From positions 62,001-126,000 of the forward strand of contig WGNC01000018.1 in assembly GCA_016124745.1 (NCBI GenBank): a stretch of 64,000 bases of DNA. Direction: 5' to 3'. The DNA is from Thiobacillus sp. (GTDB lineage: Bacteria; Pseudomonadota; Gammaproteobacteria; Burkholderiales; Thiobacillaceae). The notes beneath the pieces were generated by a model, which was not told the DNA's origin, searched no databases, and was given only the letters and a program-made list of their open reading frames with translations. Shown one piece after another: positions 11,075 to 19,903 of this stretch. Within the stretch, counting starts at the first letter, position 1. Every line of letters begins with the position of its first letter. Position numbers and translations under genes: made by a program.

Positions 11075-11495
11075 TCCGCGCAACGAACTCGCCGACATCG
11101 TCGTGCCGGTCGCACCTGCAGCGCCGGGTGCGGGCGATGGCGGCTGGATGCCGTGGGCAGTGGGCGGCCTGATCGCATTGATTGCCACCGCGTTGCTGGT
11201 CGGCGTCTGGTATCGGGGCCGGCCGCTGCGCGCCTTGCGCAAATTGTCCGCAGAAATCGCCGGCAGGCACGATAGCGTGCCGGTGCTGGCGGCCCGGCTC
11301 GATGCCTGGACACGCGTGCGCTTCCAACTGACGCGGGTGGAGGCGACGCAGCCGCCGGCTGGCGTCGACCCGGCCGGGTGGGCAGCGTGGGCCGGGACGC
11401 TCGCGCGCCTGCGCTTCGCGTCGCCCGAGGGCGCAAGTTACGACGATCTGGCGCACCTGTGCCGCCGTGTGCGTGACTGGAAAAGCCATGCTTGA
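11067..11495 (+). CDS. DUF4381 membrane protein of the MoxR/Bat operon
   Basis: A 142-residue protein with a short N-terminal tail, one transmembrane helix (about residues 29-50, WAVGGLIALIATALLVGVWY) and a cytoplasmic Arg-rich helical domain. This matches DUF4381 proteins that sit between DUF58 and VWA genes in Bat-type loci. Role unknown, presumably a membrane anchor of the assembly. It overlaps both neighbours. Confidence 0.85.
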   Translation: MADPRNELADIVVPVAPAAPGAGDGGWMPWAVGGLIALIATALLVGVWYRGRPLRALRKLSAEIAGRHDSVPVLAARLDAWTRVRFQLTRVEATQPPAGVDPAGWAAWAGTLARLRFASPEGASYDDLAHLCRRVRDWKSHA

Positions 11496-12450
11496 ACTCG
11501 TGCAACCCCAGTGGTTATGGCTCTGGCTGCTGGTGGCGGGCTGGACGCTGCTCGCCTGGCGCGGCGCCCAGGGCGAGGACGCGGGCAGCGTGCTCAATCA
11601 TCCGGCGTTGCCGTTGGAACTGGCCAGCCGCCTGCCGCAGGGCCGGCGGGGCCCGGTCGCGCTACGCGGCCTGGCACTGGGTCTGATGGTGTTGGCGCTG
11701 GCGCAGCCGCGCGAGGTGGGCGACTGGATTACCCCGCCGCCGGAAGGGCGTGACATGGTGCTGCTGGTCGACACCTCGCGCACCATGAGCATTCGTGATT
11801 TTCATCAGGACGGTCGCGAAGTCGAGCGCCTGACGGTATTGAAAGATACGCTGGCGCATTTGATCGACGAACGGGCTGGCGACCGCTTCGGGGTCATCGT
11901 GTTCGGCAGCGAGGTGGCCACCCTGACGCCGCCGACCGTAGACCGTGCCCATGCCATCGCCCAGATTGAACGCCTGCAGGTCGGCATGGCGGGGCCCGAT
12001 ACCGCACTCGGTGATGCGCTGGGCATGGCGCTGAAGCAGGTGCGCACGCGCCACCTGCGACCGGCCATCATTCTGGTGAGCGACGGCGCGGACAACAACG
12101 CAGGGTCGCTGACGCCTGCCGAAGCCCTCGCGGTCGCACACGAGGCCGGGGTGGCGATCCACACCCTGCAATTCGGCGGTGATCCGTATGCGGCAGGGCG
12201 CGCTGCACGAATCGACCGTGACCCGCAACCCGACCTGTCGGAACTGGCGCGGCTGACGGGGGGGCGGCATTTCGCGATTGGCAGCGCCGACGATGCGGCG
12301 CGCGTAATCCGCGCGATCGACCAGCTCGAACCGACGCTGTCGCGTCCGGCGCAGCAGCGGCTGGTCCATGAATGGTACTGGGCGCTGCTCGCGCTGGCGG
12401 CCGCCGCGCTGATCGGTGCGCGCTGGCTTTCGTCGAGGCAGGCCACATGA
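11488..12450 (+). CDS. VWA-domain membrane protein (BatA-like)
   Basis: The 320-residue protein has an N-terminal membrane helix pair, then a von Willebrand A domain with MIDAS motif LLVDTSRTMS (about residues 88-97) and a later VSDGADN, then a C-terminal membrane helix ending in a short basic tail. This is the BatA arrangement. The ATG at 11488 overlaps the end of the DUF4381 gene by eight bases. The domain probably binds a metal ion and interacts with MoxR. Bat genes were first linked to aerotolerance in Bacteroides; the role here is not known. Confidence 0.88.
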   Translation: MLELVQPQWLWLWLLVAGWTLLAWRGAQGEDAGSVLNHPALPLELASRLPQGRRGPVALRGLALGLMVLALAQPREVGDWITPPPEGRDMVLLVDTSRTMSIRDFHQDGREVERLTVLKDTLAHLIDERAGDRFGVIVFGSEVATLTPPTVDRAHAIAQIERLQVGMAGPDTALGDALGMALKQVRTRHLRPAIILVSDGADNNAGSLTPAEALAVAHEAGVAIHTLQFGGDPYAAGRAARIDRDPQPDLSELARLTGGRHFAIGSADDAARVIRAIDQLEPTLSRPAQQRLVHEWYWALLALAAAALIGARWLSSRQAT

Positions 12451-14237
12451 TCGAGGCGCTGCTGGGCCTGCATTGGCGCGACCCGTGGTGGTTGTGTCTA
12501 GCCGCGGCGCCCCTGCTGTTCGGCTGGTGGCGAAGGCGGCGATACGCGCGCTTGTTGCGCTATGCCGATGCCGACCTGCTGCCGTGGGCGGCAAGTATTC
12601 CTGCCCGGCACTTGCATGACGGCGGGCTGCCTGCACTGGGGCACGCTCTGGCCTGGGTGCTGCTGGCGTTGGCCGCCGCCGGGCCGCGCCTGCCGCTCGA
12701 AATGCGCGGCGGCCAGATCACGCCACGGCACCTGCTGACGGTGATGGTGGTGCTGGACGTGTCCGCTTCGATGCAAGCCACCGACATCGCCCCGCAACGG
12801 GACGCCGATTTTCTACGGCCTGGAGCCCGTGAAAAATCGTATGCGCCAGATCGACTCACGCGCGCCCGTCTCAAGCTGCTGGACTGGTTGCCGCGCCTGC
12901 GGGGCGAGCGCGTCGGGCTGATCGTCTATGGCGGTGAAGCGGGCCTGCTGTTGCCACCGACCGACGATCCAGCGTTGCTGCAACGAGCCATCGATCAAGC
13001 GAATACGCGTCTTATCGAAGCGCAGGGGAGCAACCCCGGGGCGGCGCTCGACCTCGCACGCACGCAACTGGAGTCCGCGCCAGGCAAGGCCAAGGCCGTG
13101 CTGCTGGTGACCGATGCCGAAGCAGGCAGCGTCGATGCCGCCGCGAAGGCGGCCGTGGACGCACTGGCCAAGGCAGGCTGGCCGCTGTTTGTGCTCGGCG
13201 TGGGCAGCGAGGCGGGCGCGCCGGTACCGCTGCCGGAAGGCGGTACCGCTGAACAGGAAGGCGTACAGGCGCTGAGCCGCACGATTGAAGCGCCTTATCG
13301 TCATTGGGCGCAAACGACCGGCGGGCGTTTTGCCGCGGTCAGCGATGGCGATGCCGACTGGTCGGATCTGCACGAGCGGGGCATTGCAGCCATTCCCGGT
13401 GACCCAGTGGCAACGGGCGACGTACCGGCATGGAAGGAGTTGTATGCGTGGTGCCTGGCACCGGCGCTGGCATTGTTCATGGCCGTTTATCTGCCACGAA
13501 GGGTGACGGCGGTTCTCGCGCTGGTGCTGCTTGGGGTGGCCATTCGGCCGCCGCCTGTGTGGGCCGACGAGGCGCAGGCCTGGCAAGCCTGGCAGCAGAG
13601 GCAGTACGCCAGCGCGCAAACTTTGTATGCGAAGGCGGGAGGCTACAACGGCCAGATGGGCGCAGGGGCGGCAGCCTGGCGGCTGGCGGACTATGCGGCG
13701 GCAGCGCGCGCCTTCTCCGCAGCCCTGCTGCTGGCGGCCAATGATCACCAGCAGGCCGACGCGCTCTACAACCTGGGCAACGCGCATTATGGCCTGGGGC
13801 AATACCGGATTGCCGTCGAGGCCTACGAAGCGGTATTGCGGCTGCGTCCGGCGGATGTGAAAGCGCGTACCAATCTGGGATGGGCGACGCAGCGACTGAG
13901 CCGTCAGCGTGCCGAGACGCCGATGAAAAGCGATTTGCGTGGGCGTCTGGGAATGCTGGCAGAAGGCCAAATATCGCTCGATGGAGACCCCGATTGGCGG
14001 CGGGAAGACAGCGAATCCGAGGCCCCTGGCATGCAGGTCGACCGCCTGCCAGAAGCCTCGGCAGATGCACGTACTGAAGATGCGTCGCGTTCGACGCTTC
14101 GGGTCGAGGTCGATGCGCGTCTGGCGTCATCAGGACTGAAAAAGCTCGAGCGTCTGGAAGACCGTCCGCACACCATGCTGAAGAACCTGCTGAAGCAGGA
14201 TGCCCGCCATGACGACACGGAGCGTCAACCGTGGTGA
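12447..14237 (+). CDS. VWA plus TPR membrane protein (BatB-BatC fusion type)
   Basis: A 596-residue protein. Residues 1-90 hold membrane helices, about 95-310 a VWA domain with MIDAS motif VVLDVSASMQ, about 335-380 further membrane helices, and about 390-500 tetratricopeptide repeats (ADALYNLGNAHYGLGQY and similar). A charged C-terminal tail follows. BatB (VWA) and BatC (TPR) are separate genes in some bacteria and are joined here in one frame. The ATG at 12447 overlaps the previous TGA (ATGA). The TPR part should face the periplasm if the membrane segments are as read. Confidence 0.88.
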   Translation: MIEALLGLHWRDPWWLCLAAAPLLFGWWRRRRYARLLRYADADLLPWAASIPARHLHDGGLPALGHALAWVLLALAAAGPRLPLEMRGGQITPRHLLTVMVVLDVSASMQATDIAPQRDADFLRPGAREKSYAPDRLTRARLKLLDWLPRLRGERVGLIVYGGEAGLLLPPTDDPALLQRAIDQANTRLIEAQGSNPGAALDLARTQLESAPGKAKAVLLVTDAEAGSVDAAAKAAVDALAKAGWPLFVLGVGSEAGAPVPLPEGGTAEQEGVQALSRTIEAPYRHWAQTTGGRFAAVSDGDADWSDLHERGIAAIPGDPVATGDVPAWKELYAWCLAPALALFMAVYLPRRVTAVLALVLLGVAIRPPPVWADEAQAWQAWQQRQYASAQTLYAKAGGYNGQMGAGAAAWRLADYAAAARAFSAALLLAANDHQQADALYNLGNAHYGLGQYRIAVEAYEAVLRLRPADVKARTNLGWATQRLSRQRAETPMKSDLRGRLGMLAEGQISLDGDPDWRREDSESEAPGMQVDRLPEASADARTEDASRSTLRVEVDARLASSGLKKLERLEDRPHTMLKNLLKQDARHDDTERQPW

Positions 14238-15679
14238 GAAAGCTGCTGCTGCTGGCATTGCTGGTGTCCAGCGTGGCCAAGGCTGCGTCGCTGACTGCAC
14301 AGGTGGACAGGACCACCGTGGCGCTGGGAGAGCCGGTCACGCTGACAATCAGCGCAAGCGGCCTGAACCTCGATGCGCTGGATCTCGCACCGCTCGATGC
14401 GAATTTCGAAGTGTACTCGCGGACCCTGAGCCGTGGCGCCGGCAGCGAGATCCTGGTGCTAACCCTGTACCCGCGTCTTACCGGTGCCGTGCAACTCCCG
14501 GCGCTCCTTCTGGAAACCCGGCATACCGCTGCATTGCCGCTGAGGGTCGAGGACGGCACCGAGTCAGTGCCGCGCGTATCGGCGAAGTGGACGCTCGACC
14601 CTGCAGCGCCGCAGGTGAATGAGCCGGCACGACTCTCCCTGGAAATTTGTGACGACGGCAGCCTGCAATGGCAGCGTCCCCCTTTGTCGACGCAAGGCGG
14701 TCGCGTGCTGCGGGCCCTGGATGAAGAGGAGGGGACAGGGGAACGCGATGGCGAGTCCTGCACCCTGCACCGTTTTGACTGGGCGCTTCTGGGCACCCAG
14801 AGCGGGGCAGGTATTCTGGGCGTTCCCATGCTCGATGCCAGCCGTTTCGGACAGCGCCTGCGTTTTCCGGGGCCGCAACTGGCTTATCAGGTTGTGGCCC
14901 TGCCCGCCTGGCTACCTTCCCATGTGCCGCCGGTTGCGCCACAGATCCAAGCGGCCCTGTTGCCGTCGCGCTGGCCATTGAACCGGCCGCTGGCCTGGCG
15001 GTTCGAGGTGACTGGCGGCTTCAGCGCGGACGGGCTGAGAGCGCTGCTCGACCTGCAGTTGCGCGAGACGGCCGGGATGGGTGTGTATCCGCCCTTGATT
15101 GAAGCAGGTGTCCCGGACGATCCTGCCTCGCCACAGACGCGCTACGTGGTCACGCTGTTCCTTCAGCCGCGCGCGACGGGCATGCTCGCTGTGCCGACGC
15201 TGCGCCTGCCCTGGTACGACGTGACGCGTGGCCAACTCGCCGCTGCAGCGGTGACTGGCAGGACGCTCACAGTATTCGACCCGCGTTGGCAGATGGCCGG
15301 GCGGGTGGCGGCCGGCATTGCTGGGCTGCTGCTGCTGGGGGCGCTTTCGTGGCGGATCAGGCGCGCGGCACGCTGGCGACTGGCACGGAGGCGCGGCCTG
15401 TACGCTATCAGCAAGGCAGGCAGTATCGAGGAATTGGCGCGCGCGGTACGACAGTTCTCGCTGACGGGTCAGCCACCCGCATCCAGCCTCGGGGAGTGGC
15501 AGCGGCGCATGCAGCAGGATACCGGGGGCTGCGATGTGGCCGAGGCGGTTCGCCTTCTTGAGCGACAGCAGTTTGGGCAGGCCGCGACGACGCTGGCCGA
15601 GTTGCGGCGAGCGCTGTCGGGGACGCTCGAAAGGGCGCGTCCCCGGGTAGCAGGATTAGGGTGGCGTTTCTGGCGTTGA
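14231..15679 (+). CDS. BatD-like protein, last gene of the MoxR/Bat operon
   Basis: A secreted, membrane-anchored protein of 482 residues. It starts at a GTG overlapping the previous stop by seven bases, has a signal peptide ending near AKAAS (about residue 20), a long beta-rich periplasmic part, and one transmembrane helix near residues 358-374 (AGIAGLLLLGALSW) followed by an Arg-rich cytoplasmic tail. This matches the BatD/oxygen-tolerance family. It converges on soxB, separated by a hairpin terminator. Confidence 0.82.
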   Translation: MVRKLLLLALLVSSVAKAASLTAQVDRTTVALGEPVTLTISASGLNLDALDLAPLDANFEVYSRTLSRGAGSEILVLTLYPRLTGAVQLPALLLETRHTAALPLRVEDGTESVPRVSAKWTLDPAAPQVNEPARLSLEICDDGSLQWQRPPLSTQGGRVLRALDEEEGTGERDGESCTLHRFDWALLGTQSGAGILGVPMLDASRFGQRLRFPGPQLAYQVVALPAWLPSHVPPVAPQIQAALLPSRWPLNRPLAWRFEVTGGFSADGLRALLDLQLRETAGMGVYPPLIEAGVPDDPASPQTRYVVTLFLQPRATGMLAVPTLRLPWYDVTRGQLAAAAVTGRTLTVFDPRWQMAGRVAAGIAGLLLLGALSWRIRRAARWRLARRRGLYAISKAGSIEELARAVRQFSLTGQPPASSLGEWQRRMQQDTGGCDVAEAVRLLERQQFGQAATTLAELRRALSGTLERARPRVAGLGWRFWR

Positions 15680-15700
15680 TGTTACTCAGCGTACAGACGC

Positions 15701-15726
15701 AAAAAAGGGGCTTGCGCCCCTCTTTC
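15701..15726 (-). terminator. Rho-independent terminator of the sox operon, shared with the Bat operon
   Basis: Stem GGGGC (15707-15711) and GCCCC (15716-15720) with loop TTGC, flanked by AAAAAA and TCTTT. Read on the minus strand it ends in TTTTTT just beyond the soxB stop, a good terminator; read on the plus strand the T-run is broken, so it is weaker for the Bat operon. Confidence 0.75.
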
Positions 15727-15746
15727 ACATCCTTTGCCATAACAAA

Positions 15747-17492
15747 TCAGGGTTTCATGACGCCGCCAAAGTCCTCGATGCCGGGGTTGGATTTTTTGAC
15801 GCCGATGAGCGTGGGTTCGTTGAGCTTGATCCCCTTGATGACCTTCTTGTCGCGCAGGTAGGTGGAGACAATTTCCCAGATCGGTGCGCCTTCGGCGTTT
15901 TCACCGACCGGTGCCCAGCCGGCGACCTTGTAGGTCTTCTTCGCGTCGACCGGCTTGCCGTTGATCCGCATGTCGTTGATGCGTTTGCCGATGGTCTGGC
16001 CCGGGGTGACGGAATACTCGATGCCGCCGACGCGCACCATGTCGCCGCCCTGCTGGTAGTAGGGATCCTGGTTGAACAGGTTGTCGCACACGTCTTCCAT
16101 GATGGTCTTGATGGTTTCGCCCGTCATGTTGGTCAGCGAGGTCTGCGGGTAGGTGATCGCGGTCTGGTCCATCAGGCGTTCCATGGTGATGGTATCGCCC
16201 GGCAACAGCGTGGTGCCCCAGCGGAAACCAGGCGAGAACGACGCATCCGCCCCCTTGACGGCCATGAGCGCGTCGCAGATCAGTTGATCCCAGGTGCCGT
16301 TGAAGTTGCCGCGGCGATACAGGAAATCGTCGGAGACAGCGAGCTTCTCGTTGAGCTTGTCCTCGTAGGGCGCACGGTATTTCTTGATCAGCGCCGTCAT
16401 GCCGGGGTCGGCCGGCAGCAGGTTGGAGAATACCGGCAGCAGGCGGTACTTGTAGCTTGCGACCTGGTTGCCCTTGACCTCGAAATCCATCACGCCGAGG
16501 AACTTGCCGTTGGAGCCGGCGTTGGTGACAAGGGTGATGCCCTTGGCGTTCTTGACCTGCACCGGCTGCGGCACACCGTCGTGGGTGTGGCCGCCGAAGA
16601 TGGCGTCGATGCCCGTGACGCGGCTGGCCATCTTGAGGTCGACGTCCATGCCGTTGTGCGAGATCACGACCACGACCTTGGCGCCCTTGGCGCGCGCCTC
16701 GTCGACCCACTTCTGCATGCCGTCGTCGCGGATGCCGAAGCTCCAGTCCGGCACCATCCAGCGCGGGTTGGCGATCGGGGTGTAGGGGAAGGCCTGGCCG
16801 ATGACGGCGACTTTCACGCCGTTCATTTCCTTCATCACGTAGGGCTTGAACACCTGGTCGCCGAAGTCGTTGGTGACGATGTTCTGCGCGACGAAATCCA
16901 CGCCGGCCTTCTTGAAGTCCTTGTTGACGATCTCCATCACGCGGTCGGCGCCGTAGGTCGCCTCCCAGTGAGGGGTCATGATGTTCACGCCGAGCGCGAT
17001 GCAGGCGTCGACCATGTCCTGGGCATCGGTCCACAACGCAGTGGCCGAGCCCTGCCAGGTGTCGCCGCCGTCGAGCAGCAGGGCGCCGGGACGCTGCGCG
17101 CGCATCTTGTCGACCAGGGTCTTCAGGTGGGCGAAGCCGCCGACTTTGCCATAAACCTTGGCCGCCTCGACGAAATCGAGAAACGTGAACGCGTGAGCTT
17201 CGGCGGTGCCGGGCTTGATGCCGAACTTCTTCAACAGGGATTCGCCGACAATGTGCGGAACCTTGCCATAGGCGTCGCCGATGCCGATGTTGACGTTGGG
17301 TTCGCGGAACCAGACCGGCAGCAGTTGCGCATGGCAGTCGGTCATGTGCAGGAAGGACACGTTGCCGTGACGCGGCACATCATAGAAATTGGCGGGGGCG
17401 GTGCCGGCCAGGGCCGACTTGCTGTCCAGTGCCATGCCGGATGAAGCGGCAATAGCCAGCAATTGCAGAAACTCGCGACGGTTCATGTGCAT
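15747..17492 (-). CDS. soxB: Thiosulfohydrolase SoxB
   Basis: Periplasmic dimanganese enzyme that hydrolyses the terminal sulfone of SoxYZ-bound S-sulfocysteine to release sulfate. The 581-residue protein has a Tat signal with RREFLQ (residues 5-10), the metal-site motifs HMTDCHAQ (49-56), GGDTWQGS and GGHTHDG, and the 5'-nucleotidase-like C-terminal domain. The first ATG is chosen because GAGGAG lies six bases upstream. It is the last gene of soxXYZAB, 156 bases after soxA, with a hairpin in the gap and a terminator after it. Confidence 0.97.
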   Translation of the reverse strand: MHMNRREFLQLLAIAASSGMALDSKSALAGTAPANFYDVPRHGNVSFLHMTDCHAQLLPVWFREPNVNIGIGDAYGKVPHIVGESLLKKFGIKPGTAEAHAFTFLDFVEAAKVYGKVGGFAHLKTLVDKMRAQRPGALLLDGGDTWQGSATALWTDAQDMVDACIALGVNIMTPHWEATYGADRVMEIVNKDFKKAGVDFVAQNIVTNDFGDQVFKPYVMKEMNGVKVAVIGQAFPYTPIANPRWMVPDWSFGIRDDGMQKWVDEARAKGAKVVVVISHNGMDVDLKMASRVTGIDAIFGGHTHDGVPQPVQVKNAKGITLVTNAGSNGKFLGVMDFEVKGNQVASYKYRLLPVFSNLLPADPGMTALIKKYRAPYEDKLNEKLAVSDDFLYRRGNFNGTWDQLICDALMAVKGADASFSPGFRWGTTLLPGDTITMERLMDQTAITYPQTSLTNMTGETIKTIMEDVCDNLFNQDPYYQQGGDMVRVGGIEYSVTPGQTIGKRINDMRINGKPVDAKKTYKVAGWAPVGENAEGAPIWEIVSTYLRDKKVIKGIKLNEPTLIGVKKSNPGIEDFGGVMKP

Positions 17493-17610
17493 GGTGATCT
17501 CCTCGGGTGGTGTTGTTCGAATCGGTGCCGTATTCTTGTTTTTCCGGGCACTTCAAGTAAATAGTAGCTCCGGCTCATCATGACAGGAGGCACGGACTAT
17601 GAATGCAAAG

Positions 17611-17635
17611 AAGCCCGGTTGCCCGGGCTTCTTCT
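17611..17635 (-). terminator. Intra-operon hairpin between soxA and soxB
   Basis: On the minus strand AAGCCCGG and CCGGGCTT pair over eight bases around a GCAA loop, followed by CTTTGC. It sits 19-38 bases after the soxA stop, within the operon. The short, interrupted T-run suggests a partial terminator, attenuator or RNA-stability hairpin rather than a full stop. Confidence 0.5.
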
Positions 17636-17648
17636 TGCTGCAGGTTGC

Positions 17649-18494
17649 TTACTTGCGGAACACCGATGCCTTCATCGGCAGGCCGTTGGAAATTGACGAA
17701 TGGAAATATTCCAGATTGTTCAACTGCTCGGAGCCCTGGGGCGCCGAAATCGCACGCACCGACTTGAAGCAGCCTTCGTAGCGACGCTGCAGCGTGAACA
17801 GGTTGTCGCCGCCACGGAATACCGGCCAGTGCACGGCTTGGCCGATCGCGGGCGAGATGAGTTCCGAGCGCAGGCGGTTGCCGGCGTTCTGAACGTGGCA
17901 GCTGGAGCAGGCAAAGTTCAGTTGCCCGGCGCGGCTGAAGAAGGTTCTCTTGCCGTCTTCATAGGCTGCCATGGCTTTGGGACCTTCGACCTTGACGTTC
18001 ATCAGCATGCCGTCGGACAGGGTGCGCATGTAGGCAGTGAGCAGGCCCATGGTTTTCATGTCGCTTTCCTTGTAGGCTTCCTCGCCATTCGCTGTGCGAC
18101 AGGCGTTGATGGCCATCTGCAGCGTGACGACCTTGCCCTTGGCGTCATCGAACATGGGGAAGTTTCCGGCAATCTGCTTGCCGCCATTGGGCAGGCAATC
18201 GGCGTAGGTCTTGCCGTTCTTGAACGGCGTTTCCCACATCTTGCGGCCCTTGTCGATATCGGACTCGTAAGGCGGGAATTCCATGATCGCATCGTATTGC
18301 GACTTGCTGTCCGCATCGAACGCCAGCGCGCCGTAGACGTAATCGTCGATCTTGATGTTGGGATACTTCTCTGTGTAGTACTTGATGAGATCCTGCCTGT
18401 CCGCCTCGGGCGTCGCGTGTGCCGTGGCTGCACCCAAGGCGATGCCCAGGCCTGCCATCCCTGCCAGCAGATTCGTGATGATTTTTTGTTTCAT
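17649..18494 (-). CDS. soxA: SoxA, L-cysteine S-thiosulfotransferase subunit, mono-heme form
   Basis: Periplasmic c-type cytochrome that with SoxX oxidatively couples thiosulfate to the SoxY cysteine. The 281-residue precursor has a signal peptide ending near TAHA. A single heme site CSSCH is at 196-200, and Cys242 in YEGCFKS is the expected distal ligand (a cysteine persulfide in characterised SoxA). The N-terminal heme of diheme SoxA is missing: Cys100 and Cys132 remain without a CxxCH and probably form a disulfide. This mono-heme type is known in other sulfur oxidisers. Confidence 0.95.
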   Translation of the reverse strand: MKQKIITNLLAGMAGLGIALGAATAHATPEADRQDLIKYYTEKYPNIKIDDYVYGALAFDADSKSQYDAIMEFPPYESDIDKGRKMWETPFKNGKTYADCLPNGGKQIAGNFPMFDDAKGKVVTLQMAINACRTANGEEAYKESDMKTMGLLTAYMRTLSDGMLMNVKVEGPKAMAAYEDGKRTFFSRAGQLNFACSSCHVQNAGNRLRSELISPAIGQAVHWPVFRGGDNLFTLQRRYEGCFKSVRAISAPQGSEQLNNLEYFHSSISNGLPMKASVFRK

Positions 18495-18563
18495 GCCGTC
18501 CTCCAGAAACCTTATGAATAAAACGGGAGCGGGGCCTGTCGCCCCGCTCGTGTACTGCCTTGC

Positions 18564-18878
18564 TTAGCCGATGGTGGCTTCGGCGGTGTTCTTGTCGCCG
18601 GTGTTGTCAACCCAGTTGACAACGACCTTATCACCCGCCTTGGCACCCTTGACCTTGAAACCCAGGTAGGGGTTCTTGGAGACACCACCGCTCATGCCGC
18701 CATTGAGGACTTCGGCGCCGTTGATGGAGGCGGTCACGGTGGTAATGTAGTGGGCGGGCACCAGTTGGCCGGTCTTGGCGTCTTTGCGCTGACCGGTTTC
18801 CATCGGGTGGTTCATCAGCACTTTGACGTCGGCAACATCGCCAGACATCGTGGCACGAATACGCATGGGTTCAGCCAT
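18564..18878 (-). CDS. soxZ: SoxZ, sulfur carrier complex subunit
   Basis: A 104-residue beta-sandwich protein with no signal peptide of its own; it is known to be exported bound to SoxY. The start MAEPMRIRATM, the NHPMETGQRKD motif and the C-terminal VVVNWVDNTGDK are characteristic of SoxZ. It follows soxY by 66 bases and precedes soxA by 69 bases in the same operon. Confidence 0.95.
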   Translation of the reverse strand: MAEPMRIRATMSGDVADVKVLMNHPMETGQRKDAKTGQLVPAHYITTVTASINGAEVLNGGMSGGVSKNPYLGFKVKGAKAGDKVVVNWVDNTGDKNTAEATIG

Positions 18879-18944
18879 TTGGCTTTCCTTTCCTAAAAAT
18901 TGATCAGTTTCGAGAAATTCTCTGTGGCAAAAGCGTCAGGCGAT

Positions 18945-19412
18945 TTAGCCGCCGCAGCCGCCGATGGTGACCTTGACTTCCTTGGCAGCCGTGTAGGATT
19001 TGCCGCCAGCCATGACCACCGCACGGATCAGTGCGGTTGAGCCCATCTTGATGCGGGTGGAAATGTAGCCTTCGGTGCCGCCCAGCATGTCGAACTGGGC
19101 AACCAGCGGGGTCACGTTCTTTTCCGCGATGATGGCGATCGAGGTGGTACCGGGGATGGCGCTGGTCACTTCAACCGGCACGACGGCGCCGTTTTCTGCG
19201 ATGTCCGGTGCCTTGACCGTGATGTCCTTGGAATCCGCGGGTGAACTGGCTCCCATGGCGCTCATGGCGTCACCCACATTCTTGGCTTCGAACGCGCTAC
19301 GCGGTGCGACGGCCATGGCCAGGTTGGGCTTCAACAGTCCGGCGGCAACGGCAACGGCAACGGTGCCCGCACCAGCGGCGCCTTTCAGTACGTTTCTACG
19401 AAGTGCATTCAT
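18945..19412 (-). CDS. soxY: SoxY, covalent sulfur carrier
   Basis: Periplasmic protein whose C-terminal cysteine carries the sulfur substrate through the Sox cycle. The 155-residue precursor has a Tat-type signal (LRRNVLKG, then a hydrophobic stretch) and ends in the swinging-arm motif GGCGG, with the carrier Cys at 153. The ATG at 19412 is preferred over the TTG at 19418 because AAGGAG lies eight bases upstream of the ATG. It pairs with SoxZ. Confidence 0.96.
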   Translation of the reverse strand: MNALRRNVLKGAAGAGTVAVAVAAGLLKPNLAMAVAPRSAFEAKNVGDAMSAMGASSPADSKDITVKAPDIAENGAVVPVEVTSAIPGTTSIAIIAEKNVTPLVAQFDMLGGTEGYISTRIKMGSTALIRAVVMAGGKSYTAAKEVKVTIGGCGG

Positions 19413-19450
19413 TAGCAAGTCTCCTTGGGTTTTAACAATTACAACTGAAT

Positions 19451-19813
19451 TTACAGACCGTAAATAAAATCGGTGACCTTGTCTATTTCCTGCTCTGTCA
19501 TCACCTGGTGCTTGCCGAACGGCGGCATGGTGGTGGCAGGATTGAAGGCCATCGCGTCCCAGATCTGGGCGCGCAGCTTGGCCTTGTCAGGGTAGCGGGC
19601 GCTCATGGCGATCAGGGGCGGACCGTAGGTGCCGGTGGATTCGGCATCAGGCTGGGTCGGCATGCCGTGGCAGGCAAGGCAGTTGCCCTTGCTGCGGTCG
19701 AAGGCGAGTTGTTTGCCGGTCGGTTCCTTGGCAGCGTCCGCAGCGAGCGCGCTGCCCGTCAGCGTGATGGCGCCCACCGCGCAGGCTGTTATTAGCTGGT
19801 GCAACTTTCGCAT
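19451..19813 (-). CDS. soxX: SoxX, mono-heme cytochrome c of the SoxAX complex
   Basis: Small periplasmic cytochrome that takes electrons from SoxA during thiosulfate coupling. It has 120 residues, a signal peptide ending near ALAAD (about residue 25), the heme motif CLACH (45-49), and a Met in TTMPPFG (Met96) as likely distal ligand. The second ATG (19813) is used because the first overlaps the GGAGG ribosome binding site. First gene of soxXYZAB; 38 bases before soxY. Confidence 0.94.
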   Translation of the reverse strand: MRKLHQLITACAVGAITLTGSALAADAAKEPTGKQLAFDRSKGNCLACHGMPTQPDAESTGTYGPPLIAMSARYPDKAKLRAQIWDAMAFNPATTMPPFGKHQVMTEQEIDKVTDFIYGL

Positions 19814-19845
19814 AGTCATCCTCCTGTTTTTGACATCTTGATGAA

Positions 19846-19882
19846 AGCGCTCCCCGCACTGTCAAGCATCGCAGGGAGCGCT
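19846..19882 (-). repeat. Perfect inverted repeat in the soxX leader
   Basis: Arms AGCGCTCCC (19846-19854) and GGGAGCGCT (19874-19882) are perfect over nine bases with a 19-base spacer. They lie 33-69 bases upstream of the soxX start. This could be a regulator operator or a 5' leader hairpin; no T-run follows, so it is not a standard terminator. Confidence 0.5.
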
Positions 19883-19903
19883 ATCCACTAATGGATGAGC
19901 CGA

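Noticed and set aside
16284-17444. Plus-strand open frame of 386 codons antisense to soxB
   Set aside because: SoxB motifs on the minus strand are unmistakable; the antisense frame has no family features.
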